Below are positions 18,701-25,706 of a stretch of DNA of 64,000 bases, in pieces; position 1 is the stretch's first letter, and the number at the start of each line of letters is the position of its first letter. The stretch comes from CAZSNT01 sp964607765. Its GTDB lineage: Bacteria; Verrucomicrobiota; Lentisphaeria; Oligosphaerales; JABHEG01. The notes beneath the pieces are model-generated. The model searched no databases. It worked only from the letters and a program-made list of their open reading frames with translations, and was not told where the DNA came from. The stretch spans positions 21,084 through 85,083 of the forward strand of contig CAZSNT010000024.1 of the NCBI GenBank assembly GCA_964607765.1, read 5' to 3'. Position numbers and translations under genes: made by a program.

Positions 18701-20281
18701 GTTCCAGCTCAGGATGGCCTGGACCTGGTTGTTGTCCTCGAGCGTCCCGTCACCAAGGACGGTCAGGCCGAAGCCTGGCGCGATGCGGTTGGTGCTGCGG
18801 CGCAGCGGCCTGGCCATCGACCCTTTGCTTCCTCGTTTGCTGTCACCGATCGGATAGGAGCTGCCGTCCGGGAAGTGCATCATGCTCGCGCCCCAGAACT
18901 GGCGCCGCTTCATCGGCTCCTCGCGTGGGTCGAATCCAATCAGCGAGACGCCCTGTTCGTCAACGTATCCGGGCGGGTCGTTGTACTGTCCCAGCGCCTC
19001 ATAGGTGGGGCGGCCGTGGCCGATCCAACAGTTGTGGTAGCCCGGGCCTTCGAGCGTCACCATGTCGTGATGACTCATGTAGTCGTAGAAGACGAGCCGG
19101 CACCAGTCCCGGGCGAAACGGGCGTACTGCGGCCGGCCGCAGACCATGGCGACTTTAGTCAGATCGGAAATGTGCAGCGGCAGGTTGTTGCGGATGTGCC
19201 CGGCCCAGGGGAACGCCAGCATGTACTCGGCTTGATTGTCGAAGATACTGTTCTCGATCCAGAACCGGTACGAGTGCTTCCCGTCCGGGCTGCGCTTGCC
19301 GTCGAAGGCTCTGCTCCTATAGATCATGTCGTAAGCCGTGTACCACTCGACGGCCATCGACCGGAACCACCAGGAGAAGTACGGGCCTCTCCCAGCTTCC
19401 CAAGAGTAGGGATGCGGGTTCTCCGCATCCCCGTAGGGTTCATACTTGCCGTCCCGCAGAAACGGGCCGCCGGTCGAGATGTAGCCGCGCCCCTCCCGCT
19501 GCCCCCAGCCGTGGGCGCCGTACGTCAGCCAATGGGGGACTGACTTGGCGTACCCCTCCAGTATGGCCACGCCGGCCTCGCCGGCCTTCTCATCGCCCTT
19601 CTCGTGGAAGGCGTAGGCCAAATGCCGAAGCGCCGTGCGCAGGAACCGGTCTTTGCAGGTGTCGACCAGGGCGTCGAGGAAGAACTCTCTCTCCTTCCCC
19701 CCCGTCTCCTTGTGAAACGCGATCTCGACCTTGCCCCCGAACGGATTGAGGTACACCCGCCGTTGGTCCATCGGGTAGCGTTCGTTGGGATAGACGGTCT
19801 GACACTTCTTGCAGGTGACTTGTTCGGGTTGCTTCGCGTCCCACTGCCAGTTGTGGCGCTCGGCTCCCTGCCAGCGGTACTCGACCCCGTTCGCCAGGCA
19901 CTGCGGGCAGTTCGTGTACGTGTTGCCGGGAACCTGCCGGGGGGTGAGCGCCGCCAACTGCTCGGGCGTGTACTTCTTCAGCAAGTCCTGGCCGTATCGG
20001 GCCGCATTGCCGCCCGCCGGATGCCGCAGAACGGGGTGTCGGGCATGGAACTCCGGGCCCCAGTCGGTCTCCTCGGTCGGGGGGGCCGGGATCGGTGGAA
20101 ACTCGGGCCGCCCGGACGCTGACGGTGCGGCCCGGAGGGCTCGGATCAGGTCGGCCCGGGCCGATTCCTGCGTATGCTCACGCCCGTACTCAGAGTTCCG
20201 CATGACACAGCCATGTCCCAGCAGCGCCGCCATGGCCAGGCTCGTTGATGTGGTCAGTCGGCACGTCAGCGTGATCTTCAT
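15707..20281 (-). CDS. Heparinase II/III-PA14-alginate lyase fusion lipoprotein, cut by in-frame TAG
   Basis: The ATG at 20281 follows AGGAG and opens a lipoprotein-type signal (MAALLGHGC); the open frame extends upstream to 20401 without a good site. As read, the product is 1524 residues. Residues about 100-200 carry a four-Cys zinc-ribbon-like segment (NCPQCLANG, TCKKCQTVYP). Residues about 250-900 are heparinase II/III-like, with WNAGGHSHSHEDVHNLI near 527. Residues about 1114-1197 form a PA14 domain (LLFDGYLHAPASGKYTFYTR). Residues from about 1240 form an alginate_lyase (PL5-like) toroid with GRDQVHTQMGIYFA and the end of that domain's usual order. The TAG at 15707-15709 falls just before the conserved YEMIYHHY block, which continues in the same frame. 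Predicted to depolymerise a uronate polymer in two ways. Confidence 0.85.
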   Translation of the reverse strand: MKITLTCRLTTSTSLAMAALLGHGCVMRNSEYGREHTQESARADLIRALRAAPSASGRPEFPPIPAPPTEETDWGPEFHARHPVLRHPAGGNAARYGQDLLKKYTPEQLAALTPRQVPGNTYTNCPQCLANGVEYRWQGAERHNWQWDAKQPEQVTCKKCQTVYPNERYPMDQRRVYLNPFGGKVEIAFHKETGGKEREFFLDALVDTCKDRFLRTALRHLAYAFHEKGDEKAGEAGVAILEGYAKSVPHWLTYGAHGWGQREGRGYISTGGPFLRDGKYEPYGDAENPHPYSWEAGRGPYFSWWFRSMAVEWYTAYDMIYRSRAFDGKRSPDGKHSYRFWIENSIFDNQAEYMLAFPWAGHIRNNLPLHISDLTKVAMVCGRPQYARFARDWCRLVFYDYMSHHDMVTLEGPGYHNCWIGHGRPTYEALGQYNDPPGYVDEQGVSLIGFDPREEPMKRRQFWGASMMHFPDGSSYPIGDSKRGSKGSMARPLRRSTNRIAPGFGLTVLGDGTLEDNNQVQAILSWNAGGHSHSHEDVHNLILFANGRELFSDMYAGWAARMTCMHNTVAIDGKNNAGKQTAAGSLELYTPKLPGVALVRVEARMAAYPDDDCSRYRRTLVHNTVDLAHPYVLDIFEVRGGSKHDYYLQGSSEKEYPQKGSTSLKLGDFTKLAPENPESIKGWDGFENLKSAAMTNDGYVDFRFEDEPQMGTRTHFQQDEALSLILGEAPNMMFRTNSGYSQTWRKHMPEYKTVPKLVLRHEGEAGLSTLYVLVHEVLDGPSVVTGIKHQVNADGVLSVAVDLGERRDYYAIALEEPGALASGPLAADGVFAAAVTRDGKADVWMAEATRAECLGRSIKADEPALTGAVERVVRMEDGAPRDAYLTDAKLPPGDALRHETVMLEFLDADGNWQFTLASEIEDVVADGDRRWVTLKQDAGVFRTEAGSWEEIFYPRRQAASCRLKVITSSTTVPQLQWTPSRTRHDHYDANCFVAVDEATTLRVEAENAEASITVTGDLTAASTGFLELEVAREANLVLKASNPQGVMDPRPENVQILPPLKAHAVAPATLEPGVVRTHTSGRVDLTDAATLSQRGKAIVARIDDSMPIGRSQSLLFDGYLHAPASGKYTFYTRTAGGCSLTLGDTLIHDAPDFEREEEFASHIYLEKGPHTIRFGFGHSRETGIFTLRWSGPGFNRQPIPPSALFHLPESFYGSNALEETLSPASTIRHPGGLQSAAMLRALKASLDARDAERLELWDAMIRSGRGRIDKTDWRPGKVVKQEKLGWCAGMSGAGALRYVLDWIMTGNRKAEKNAIAVFNSWAQAESFERNAEDKMGHHRLVGGITLGSLANAAELLMSSGTSWPVAEQREFKETWRQVLLPIVTENRPYFFNGNWDLACAWTILASAVMLDDRELFDKEIAYLQTGNTNANFSIYLLPSGQCQETGRDQVHTQMGIYFAALCAQIAWNQGIDLYEGEDYSLGRCFEHAAAYNLGEDRVPYRIYNEAVGRSSRHQSPVPSPECRG

Positions 20282-20506
20282 GGGACTGGCTCCTGCCGGT
20301 TCGAGGCGCTCCGGGCAGCATGCCGCGCCCGCCGCGCGGCCCGTCGTCGCAAGGTAAAAGGTTATACTATGAAAAGGTAATCGTTTCGGAGCAATAGTCA
20401 AGCCGGATGAACTCGCTCCAAGGCAGCGGAGTTGCCAATCGAGCGCGATCGGTTACTGTATAAGTAAATCGTTTTTCTTTGAGAGCAGGATGCAAAAGGC
20501 GCAACC
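20282..20506. promoter_or_regulatory. Divergent promoter region with paired LacI-type operator candidates
   Basis: This 225-base spacer separates the minus-strand degradation operon from the plus-strand LacI-family gene. It is locally AT-rich, unlike its surroundings. Two similar sites lie in the same orientation: 20360-20386 (starts GGTTATACTATG, ends GGTAATCGTTT) and 20451-20474 (starts GGTTACTGTATAAG, ends TAAATCGTTT). The second includes an inverted repeat TTACT-gtata-AGTAA at 20453-20467. Both could bind the adjacent regulator and bridge the two promoters. Exact -35 and -10 elements are not convincing on either strand. Confidence 0.45.
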
Positions 20507-21547
20507 GTGCCATCACGCCGACCAACACTGAAGAGTATTGCGCGGGAGTGCGGTGTGTCCGTGGGTGCGGTGAGTCGGATCCTCAATGACGACACCAGCC
20601 TCTCGGTTCGCCACGAGGTACGGCAGAGGGTCCGGGACACCGCGGACCGCCAGGGGTACCATCCGAACACGGCCGCGCAGAACCTGAGGCAAGGCAGAAC
20701 GGGAATCGTTGGCGTGTTCTGCTCTCTTGGCGCGGTTGTCGCCCCTTCCACCAGCGGCTACCTGGAGGGGATTGAGCGGCGACTGGGGTTGAGTTCGATG
20801 GAGGCGTTCTACCGCTTCACGGCCGGCGAGGAAGACGCCACGCCGGCATCGTCATTCCGCTGCGATGTCGCGCTTGTGCTTCAGGGCCAGCCGCCCACGC
20901 TCGGGAGGGATCTGCGGCAGCGTGCCATCCCGTTTGTGTGTATCAACGAGAGCATTGACGGAGCCGCGCTCTCGATCATGCCTGACGAGCAGCACGGCAT
21001 GCAGTTGATCCTCGACCACCTGCGGGAGCTGGGGCACCGGCGGGTCGCCTACGTGAACGCGTTCTACCGCGGAACCAGCGACTTGGCCAGTCCGCTTCTG
21101 CACCTGAGCGTGCGTGCTCGGCATCAGGCGCTGCTCAAGCTGGTGCCCGAACTGGGGATTGACCTGGTCGCGGGCCACGCCGAGCTCCCGATGGGCAGCG
21201 ACCTCGCATCGGTCGTTGAGCAGGCTGTTCGGCGCGAGAAAGCGACAGCGCTTGTCGGGTACAACTACATGATCACGATCGCCCTGCTGCGGGGCGCGCA
21301 TCAGCTTGGGCTCGTCGTGCCGGGAGACGTCAGCATCGTCGGCTTCGATGACGTCTACCCCATGGGCTACCTGTGGCCGGCAGCGACCGTGGTTGGGGTC
21401 AACGCGACGGAGGCAGGGAAGATGGGGGCGGATGCCGCCCTGGCTCTTGCCGAGAGCAACGATCGACCCGCGGAGAGGCAGCGTCTGGTGCCCTTCCGAC
21501 TGATCCGACGCGAGTCCACCGCTCCCCCCCGCTCCACAACGAGCTAG
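20507..21547 (+). CDS. LacI-family transcriptional regulator
   Basis: A 346-residue regulator with a GTG start at 20507 (MPSRRPTLKSIARECGVSVG). Residues about 7-30 are the LacI helix-turn-helix (SIARECGVSVGAVSRILND) with the usual YHPNTAAQNLRQGRT hinge near 50-66. The rest is a periplasmic-binding-protein-like effector domain (GIVGVFCSLG, then DVSIVGFDDVYPMGYLWPAAT near the C terminus). It is divergent from the polysaccharide operon, which makes that operon its likely target, with a sugar or oligosaccharide as inducer. Some members in this phylum act as XylR-type or activating regulators, so the sign of control is unknown. Confidence 0.88.
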   Translation: MPSRRPTLKSIARECGVSVGAVSRILNDDTSLSVRHEVRQRVRDTADRQGYHPNTAAQNLRQGRTGIVGVFCSLGAVVAPSTSGYLEGIERRLGLSSMEAFYRFTAGEEDATPASSFRCDVALVLQGQPPTLGRDLRQRAIPFVCINESIDGAALSIMPDEQHGMQLILDHLRELGHRRVAYVNAFYRGTSDLASPLLHLSVRARHQALLKLVPELGIDLVAGHAELPMGSDLASVVEQAVRREKATALVGYNYMITIALLRGAHQLGLVVPGDVSIVGFDDVYPMGYLWPAATVVGVNATEAGKMGADAALALAESNDRPAERQRLVPFRLIRRESTAPPRSTTS

Positions 21548-21639
21548 TGCCTGCGGGCGCCATGCCCCGTCGCGATGTGAAGGAGTGCGAAGTGAGAGCC
21601 GTCCGTCCCGCGGCCAGAGCCACCTGCGAGCACGGCCGG

Positions 21640-23028
21640 CTATCGATCGCTGTTCGCCTGTGGAGGGGCGGGTGGGAGTGCAACGACGACCAGGGGGCTC
21701 AGCGGACCGTCGGGAATGACTTTGGGGGCGTGCTTCCCGTGGCTCTTGCCGCGGGCCTCCCATTTCAGCACGTAACGTGAGCCGTCCGGCTGAGGTCCGG
21801 CACTGTCCTCCTGGAGGCAGATACTCAACCCCGGCGTGTCGCTGAGACGTTCGCGCAGCGCCTTGGGATCGGCAGACGGCACCGTACTGTCGGACTCCAC
21901 GTGCTCCAGGCTGATGGGGTCCAGCCTGTAGATTCCCCGATCGCCCTTCTCCGTCGTCCAGGAGACGGTGAGAAGGCCGTCCGGAGTGAATCCTGCCAGC
22001 CGGAACGTTCCGCCGCGGCTCATGCGGTCGCCTCCGCCATGGAATCTCCAGCGGAAGTCCCAGTCACTGATCTTCCTGATCATCCAGGCGCCATTGCTGA
22101 GTCGGCCCACATAGAGTTGGGTCATGCCGTTGTCGTCGTATTTGATGTAGCCGATAATGGGTGTTCCATTGGGGGCGAGGGTGATCTGGTAACGGCTGTT
22201 GTGCATCCCGCCCTTCGACGGCGTGTTGTCGATGATGACGGCCTCCATGTCGGGGCGGAACGGCAGCAACACCTGCTCGCCCCGAGCATTCGTCCAGTTG
22301 ATCAGGTCCGGGGTCTTGGCGTAACAGATCTGGTGGCAGGTCTCGACCATGGGGGTCCAGCGCCACATCCAGAAGAAATGGAAATTGCCCTCTGCATCTC
22401 TGGTGTACTTGTGGTAAGCGGCCCGGTTATCCCCCTTGTGTTTCCCCTCGAACAGCGCTGCTGGGAGGTGTCTTACCCAGCGTCCCTTCTCAGGCTCAAA
22501 CCGGTTCACCAGGATGTTCCCGTTGCCGCAGGTTCCGGAACGGTAGGAGAAGAGCAGGCGCCGCTGGCTGTCAGAGAAGAATCTGGGGTAGGTGACGCTG
22601 CGCTCATCTTTTCCCACCATCCGGTGCGGCTCATGCATTTCACTGATGTCGTAGGGGTTGGCGCTGCGGAAGTAGGTCAGGGGGTCAGCGTGCATGTTGC
22701 CGCTGACGTGTACGAAGCCATGTTCGTCGATTCCCATGGCCACGTAGTTGTGCGAGTCCCAGCGCAACTGGCTCGGGAGTGTCGTCTTCCTCCAGGTGAC
22801 ATTTCCCAGAGTGCGCGATGCAACGGTCATCATCCGGTTGGCATCGTAGTAGGCCACGAACTGCTTATCTCCAACCGTTCTCAAGGCAAAGGACACTCGG
22901 TTGGCCACCCAGACAGAGTCCACCACCTGGGTGTCCAGGACCGCCGGGGGGCGGGGCGCCTCCTGTCCGCCAAGCACGAGGGGTACCAGGCAGGCAGCTG
23001 CCCCAATGGGAAAAGTGAGTTTCGTCAT
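21640..23028 (-). CDS. BNR_4-family beta-propeller, exported; possible ulvan-lyase-like enzyme
   Basis: A 462-residue protein with a signal peptide (IGAAACLVPLVLGGQE) and a strong ribosome-binding site (AGGAGAAACAG before the ATG at 23028). Residues 90-116 carry RWDSHNYVAMGIDEHGFVHVS and NMHADPLTYFRS, the BNR_4 core (His93, His107, His113). Later blades include YHKYTRDAEGNFHFFWMWRW and NTPSKGGMHNSRYQITLAP. This pattern is the one most like PL24/PL25 ulvan lyases and related propellers. It lies beside the regulator, converging on it, and is the only enzyme of the locus outside the main operon. It is distinct from the BNR_4 protein at 4059-5780, which has an extra C-terminal domain. Confidence 0.8.
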   Translation of the reverse strand: MTKLTFPIGAAACLVPLVLGGQEAPRPPAVLDTQVVDSVWVANRVSFALRTVGDKQFVAYYDANRMMTVASRTLGNVTWRKTTLPSQLRWDSHNYVAMGIDEHGFVHVSGNMHADPLTYFRSANPYDISEMHEPHRMVGKDERSVTYPRFFSDSQRRLLFSYRSGTCGNGNILVNRFEPEKGRWVRHLPAALFEGKHKGDNRAAYHKYTRDAEGNFHFFWMWRWTPMVETCHQICYAKTPDLINWTNARGEQVLLPFRPDMEAVIIDNTPSKGGMHNSRYQITLAPNGTPIIGYIKYDDNGMTQLYVGRLSNGAWMIRKISDWDFRWRFHGGGDRMSRGGTFRLAGFTPDGLLTVSWTTEKGDRGIYRLDPISLEHVESDSTVPSADPKALRERLSDTPGLSICLQEDSAGPQPDGSRYVLKWEARGKSHGKHAPKVIPDGPLSPLVVVALPPAPPQANSDR

Positions 23029-23097
23029 CTGTTTCTCCTGTATGGCATCCTGTGCAGAGGGGCTTGGCTCGCACCTGAGGGCCTTGCGAGTGGGAAG

Positions 23098-23146
23098 TGA
23101 TCAGCCATCAGTGTTCGGTCAATGACATTGAGTGTTCGGTGATCAG
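23098..23146. repeat. Short paired direct repeats upstream of the BNR_4 gene
   Basis: TGATCAG (23098-23104) and AGTGTTCGGT (23110-23119) are followed by the palindrome CAATGACATTG (23120-23130) and then AGTGTTCGGT again (23131-23140), which runs into a second TGATCAG (23140-23146). Another AGTGTTCGGT lies at 34716-34725. The region is between the PIN gene and the start of the BNR_4 gene, so it could be an operator for the latter. A dispersed intergenic repeat is equally possible. Confidence 0.5.
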
Positions 23147-23164
23147 TGGGTGTGGAACGGGCCG

Positions 23165-23593
23165 CTACGTGAGTGGGTTGTGCCACACCAGGTTGCTGAA
23201 ACGGCCGAAGTCCCGGTCGCTGGAGTAGACGCAGCCGCCGTACTCGGACGCCAGAGCGGCGATCATCGCGTTTGTGCTTAGGTTGCCGCCTGTGCCTGCG
23301 CCCTGGAGCAGGTCGAAGAAGCGGATGATGGTCGTGGGCGAAGGTGAGAGAAGCCGCACATGATCCAGCTCCAGCCACGACATTGTCGCCGTCCGGGCCT
23401 GCGTGACAGTCATTGGATTCTGCGCCAGAGTCGGATGGGTCATGAGGCGGACAAAGGCGAGCACGACGATCCACGGAATGCCCACGGGCTCCGAACCGGA
23501 AAGCGCTGCCTCCCACCACTCTCGTGCTTGCGTGTGCAACGGAACGGTCTCGTCATACGCGTAGATCAGGAGATTGACGTCTGGGATGATCAT
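23165..23593 (-). CDS. PIN-domain toxin (VapC-like)
   Basis: A 142-residue PIN-domain protein. MIIPDVNLLIYAYDE supplies the first acidic residue (Asp5), and SSDRDFGRF near the C terminus supplies Asp125 and Asp127. The conserved helix that usually reads TDAxxAALA reads STNAMIAALA here, with Asn108 in place of Asp. PIN toxins are Mg-dependent RNases that cut tRNA, rRNA or mRNA. The start overlaps the stop of the upstream antitoxin by 4 bases, the usual type II toxin-antitoxin layout. If Asn108 weakens the metal site the toxin may be attenuated, though some natural family members vary here. Confidence 0.88.
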   Translation of the reverse strand: MIIPDVNLLIYAYDETVPLHTQAREWWEAALSGSEPVGIPWIVVLAFVRLMTHPTLAQNPMTVTQARTATMSWLELDHVRLLSPSPTTIIRFFDLLQGAGTGGNLSTNAMIAALASEYGGCVYSSDRDFGRFSNLVWHNPLT

Positions 23594-23844
23594 GCGTTTC
23601 CAGCGGCGTCTTCGGCCTCGAGCTGATCATAGAGTTGGTTCAAGCTCACCCCGCGGAACCCGGGCTTCAGCCCCAGAGGATGCGGCTTGACCTTGAACCT
23701 CCCCCCCGGTTTGGGCTTGGATTGCTGCGCCAGTCCGAGCAGGAGCGTCTCCTCCACGACCTCACGGAATGGGCGCTTCTTCGCCTTGGCACAGGCACGG
23801 ATGTCGCGGAGAACGGCATCATTGATGTTCAAAGTGGTTCTCAT
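23590..23844 (-). CDS. VapB-like antitoxin
   Basis: An 84-residue protein beginning MRTTLNINDAVLRDIRACAK, a ribbon-helix-helix type of N terminus that would bind DNA as a dimer. The C-terminal half (Pro-, Lys- and Gly-rich, ending FRGVSLNQLYDQLEAEDAAGNA) is probably disordered and binds the PIN toxin. The open frame extends further upstream, but a TTGACG-17-TATGAT promoter lies only 6 bases before the ATG at 23844, so this start fits the promoter. No ribosome-binding site is seen. The overlap with the toxin gene suggests coupling. Confidence 0.85.
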   Translation of the reverse strand: MRTTLNINDAVLRDIRACAKAKKRPFREVVEETLLLGLAQQSKPKPGGRFKVKPHPLGLKPGFRGVSLNQLYDQLEAEDAAGNA

Positions 23845-23879
23845 AGAGGCATCATAGTGCGAAAGAAGGCTTACGTCAA
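23845..23879 (-). promoter_or_regulatory. Sigma-70-type promoter of the toxin-antitoxin pair
   Basis: On the minus strand TTGACG (23879-23874), a 17-base spacer and TATGAT (23856-23851) form a near-consensus promoter. Only 6 bases separate the -10 box from the antitoxin ATG at 23844. Transcription would therefore begin at or next to the start codon, which predicts a leaderless mRNA and explains the absence of a Shine-Dalgarno sequence. The antitoxin would be well placed to repress here. Confidence 0.6.
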
Positions 23880-24025
23880 GGCATCGAGATGTTGCGAGGC
23901 AGCCGGATGGGGGGTAGTCCGGTTTGTGTTCGCGTTTGCCGGCTCTACTGTCCCCCAGCAGATCGGTTGCGCAGGCGCGAGCGCGGCGCGTTGCGTCACG
24001 GTGGGATGGCAATGGAAGGAACGGC

Positions 24026-25198
24026 ATGCCGGCGATCAGTTCGAAACTCGAGCGTTTCACGGAGTCCGTGATCCGTATGATGACACGTCTGTCGAACGAG
24101 CACGACGCGATCAATCTGTCGCAGGGCTTCCCTGACTTCGACCCGCCCGAGGAGTTGGCCCGGGCCGCGTCGGTTGCGGCGTTGAACGGGCCGCACCAGT
24201 ACGCCGTGACGTGGGGTGCGCCGGGGTTCCGGCAGGCGCTGGCGCGCAAGCAGAGCCGGTTCATGGGCGTGCCTCTGGACCCGGACACGAACATGGTGAT
24301 CACGTGCGGGAGCACCGAAGCCATGATGGTGGCCATGCTGACGGCCTGCGACCCGGGCGATCGCGTGATTGTGTTCTCTCCGTTCTACGAGAACTACGGC
24401 GCGGACACGATCCTGAGCGGTGCGACGCCGATCTACGTGCCGCTGCATCCGCCCACGTACGAGTTTGACCCGGTCGAGCTGCGGCAAGCGTTCGAGCAGC
24501 GCCCGAAAGCGCTCGTGCTCTGCAACCCGTCGAACCCGTCCGGCAAAGTGTTCACGCGCGAGGAGCTGACCGAGATTGCGCGCCTCGCACAGGAATACGA
24601 CACATTCGTTCTCACCGACGAGGTCTACGAGCACATCGTCTACGCGCCGCACGAGCACACGTACATGGCGTCGCTGCCCGGGATGTTCGAGCGCACGATC
24701 TGCTGCAGCTCGCTGTCCAAGACGTACTCGATCACGGGCTGGCGTCTGGGGTACGTGATCGGCGGACGGGAAGTGATTGCGGGCGCGCGCAAGGTTCACG
24801 ACTTCCTGACCGTCGGCGCTGCTGCGCCGCTGCAGGAGGCCGCGATCACGGCACTGGATTTTCCGGACTCCTACTACGCAGGGCTCCGCGACCTCTACGC
24901 ACGCAAGCGCGACCTGTTCTGCGGGTACCTGGCCGAGGCGGGACTGAGCTACACCCGTCCGCAGGGCGCGTACTACGTCATGGTCGACATCGAGGCGTTC
25001 GGATGGCAGGATGACACGGCGTTCTGTGAGTGGCTGATTCGGGAAGCAGGCGTGGCTGCCGTTCCGGGTTCGAGCTTCTTCCATGAGCCAGAGCACCGCT
25101 ACATCCGCTTCCACTTTGCGAAGCGTGAAGAGACACTGCGTGCAGCCGGGGAGCGGTTGGTCCGGCTGCGCGATCTTGACGGCGCGCTACGCCGATGA
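24026..25198 (+). CDS. PLP-dependent class I/II aminotransferase
   Basis: A 390-residue protein; the ATG at 24026 follows GGAAGGAACGGC. Motifs in order: NLSQGFPDFDPP (about 30-41), QYAVTWGAPGFRQ (59-71), CNPSNPSGKVF (166-176, Asn170), LTDEVYEH (197-204, Asp198 and Tyr201), SSLSKTYSITGWRLGY (228-243) with Lys232 forming the PLP aldimine, and C-terminal RYIRFHFAKREE with the carboxylate-binding Arg. Length and motifs match the aspartate, methionine or kynurenine aminotransferase group (fold type I). Exact amino donor is not decided. It stands alone on its strand, followed by the exported rhodanese after 25 bases. Confidence 0.9.
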   Translation: MPAISSKLERFTESVIRMMTRLSNEHDAINLSQGFPDFDPPEELARAASVAALNGPHQYAVTWGAPGFRQALARKQSRFMGVPLDPDTNMVITCGSTEAMMVAMLTACDPGDRVIVFSPFYENYGADTILSGATPIYVPLHPPTYEFDPVELRQAFEQRPKALVLCNPSNPSGKVFTREELTEIARLAQEYDTFVLTDEVYEHIVYAPHEHTYMASLPGMFERTICCSSLSKTYSITGWRLGYVIGGREVIAGARKVHDFLTVGAAAPLQEAAITALDFPDSYYAGLRDLYARKRDLFCGYLAEAGLSYTRPQGAYYVMVDIEAFGWQDDTAFCEWLIREAGVAAVPGSSFFHEPEHRYIRFHFAKREETLRAAGERLVRLRDLDGALRR

Positions 25199-25223
25199 AC
25201 GGGGGAGCCCAGAGAACTTGCGC

Positions 25224-25679
25224 ATGCCCAGCCGGTTGACACTTCACGCAGTTGCCGCGGATACTCTCACGGCGTTTGCCGTCGTGTGTGCGCTGTTCGC
25301 GTCGCCGGCAGTTGCCGCTGAGGCAGGGGCGGCGGCGGCTGTCCGCGCCTCTCCCGAGCATGTCTGTCCGGAGGAAGCAGTGGCGCTGATCGCGGCACAC
25401 AAGGGCGACAACAGGCTTGTGATCCTCGATCTGCGGAAGAAGCTTGACTTCGACACGGCACATGTCGAGGGGGCCAGGCACGTGCCGTATGAGGCGGGGG
25501 AGTTCGAGAAGCGCATCCAGGGGTTCGACCGTGAGTCGACCTACCTGGTCTACTGCAAGCGCGGCCGCAAGGTTGAGAGGGCATCCCGGCTGATGAAGAA
25601 GCTGAGGTTCCGACGTGTCTACATCCTGAGAGGCGGCATGACACGCTGGATCGACGAGGGGCGTGACCTGGTCTGGTGA
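25224..25679 (+). CDS. Exported single-domain rhodanese
   Basis: A 151-residue protein with an N-terminal signal or anchor (TLTAFAVVCALFASPAVAAE). The rhodanese fold follows: VILDLRKKLDFDTAHVEGA (67-84), then VYCKRGRK with the active-site Cys111 and a CKRGRK loop, and the terminal RGGMTRWIDEGRDL. Rhodaneses carry sulfur as a persulfide on this Cys; single-domain exported forms often have unknown acceptors. It starts 25 bases after the aminotransferase, so the two are probably co-transcribed, but I see no functional link. Confidence 0.85.
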   Translation: MPSRLTLHAVAADTLTAFAVVCALFASPAVAAEAGAAAAVRASPEHVCPEEAVALIAAHKGDNRLVILDLRKKLDFDTAHVEGARHVPYEAGEFEKRIQGFDRESTYLVYCKRGRKVERASRLMKKLRFRRVYILRGGMTRWIDEGRDLVW

Positions 25680-25706
25680 GGGGGCCTCAGGCAGCGCGTC
25701 CGCACC

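Noticed and set aside
1..23028. SusC/SusD-type uptake system in the degradation locus
   Set aside because: No TonB-receptor or SusD-like sequence is present in any frame; the barrel at 31209-33488 has no TonB box or plug.
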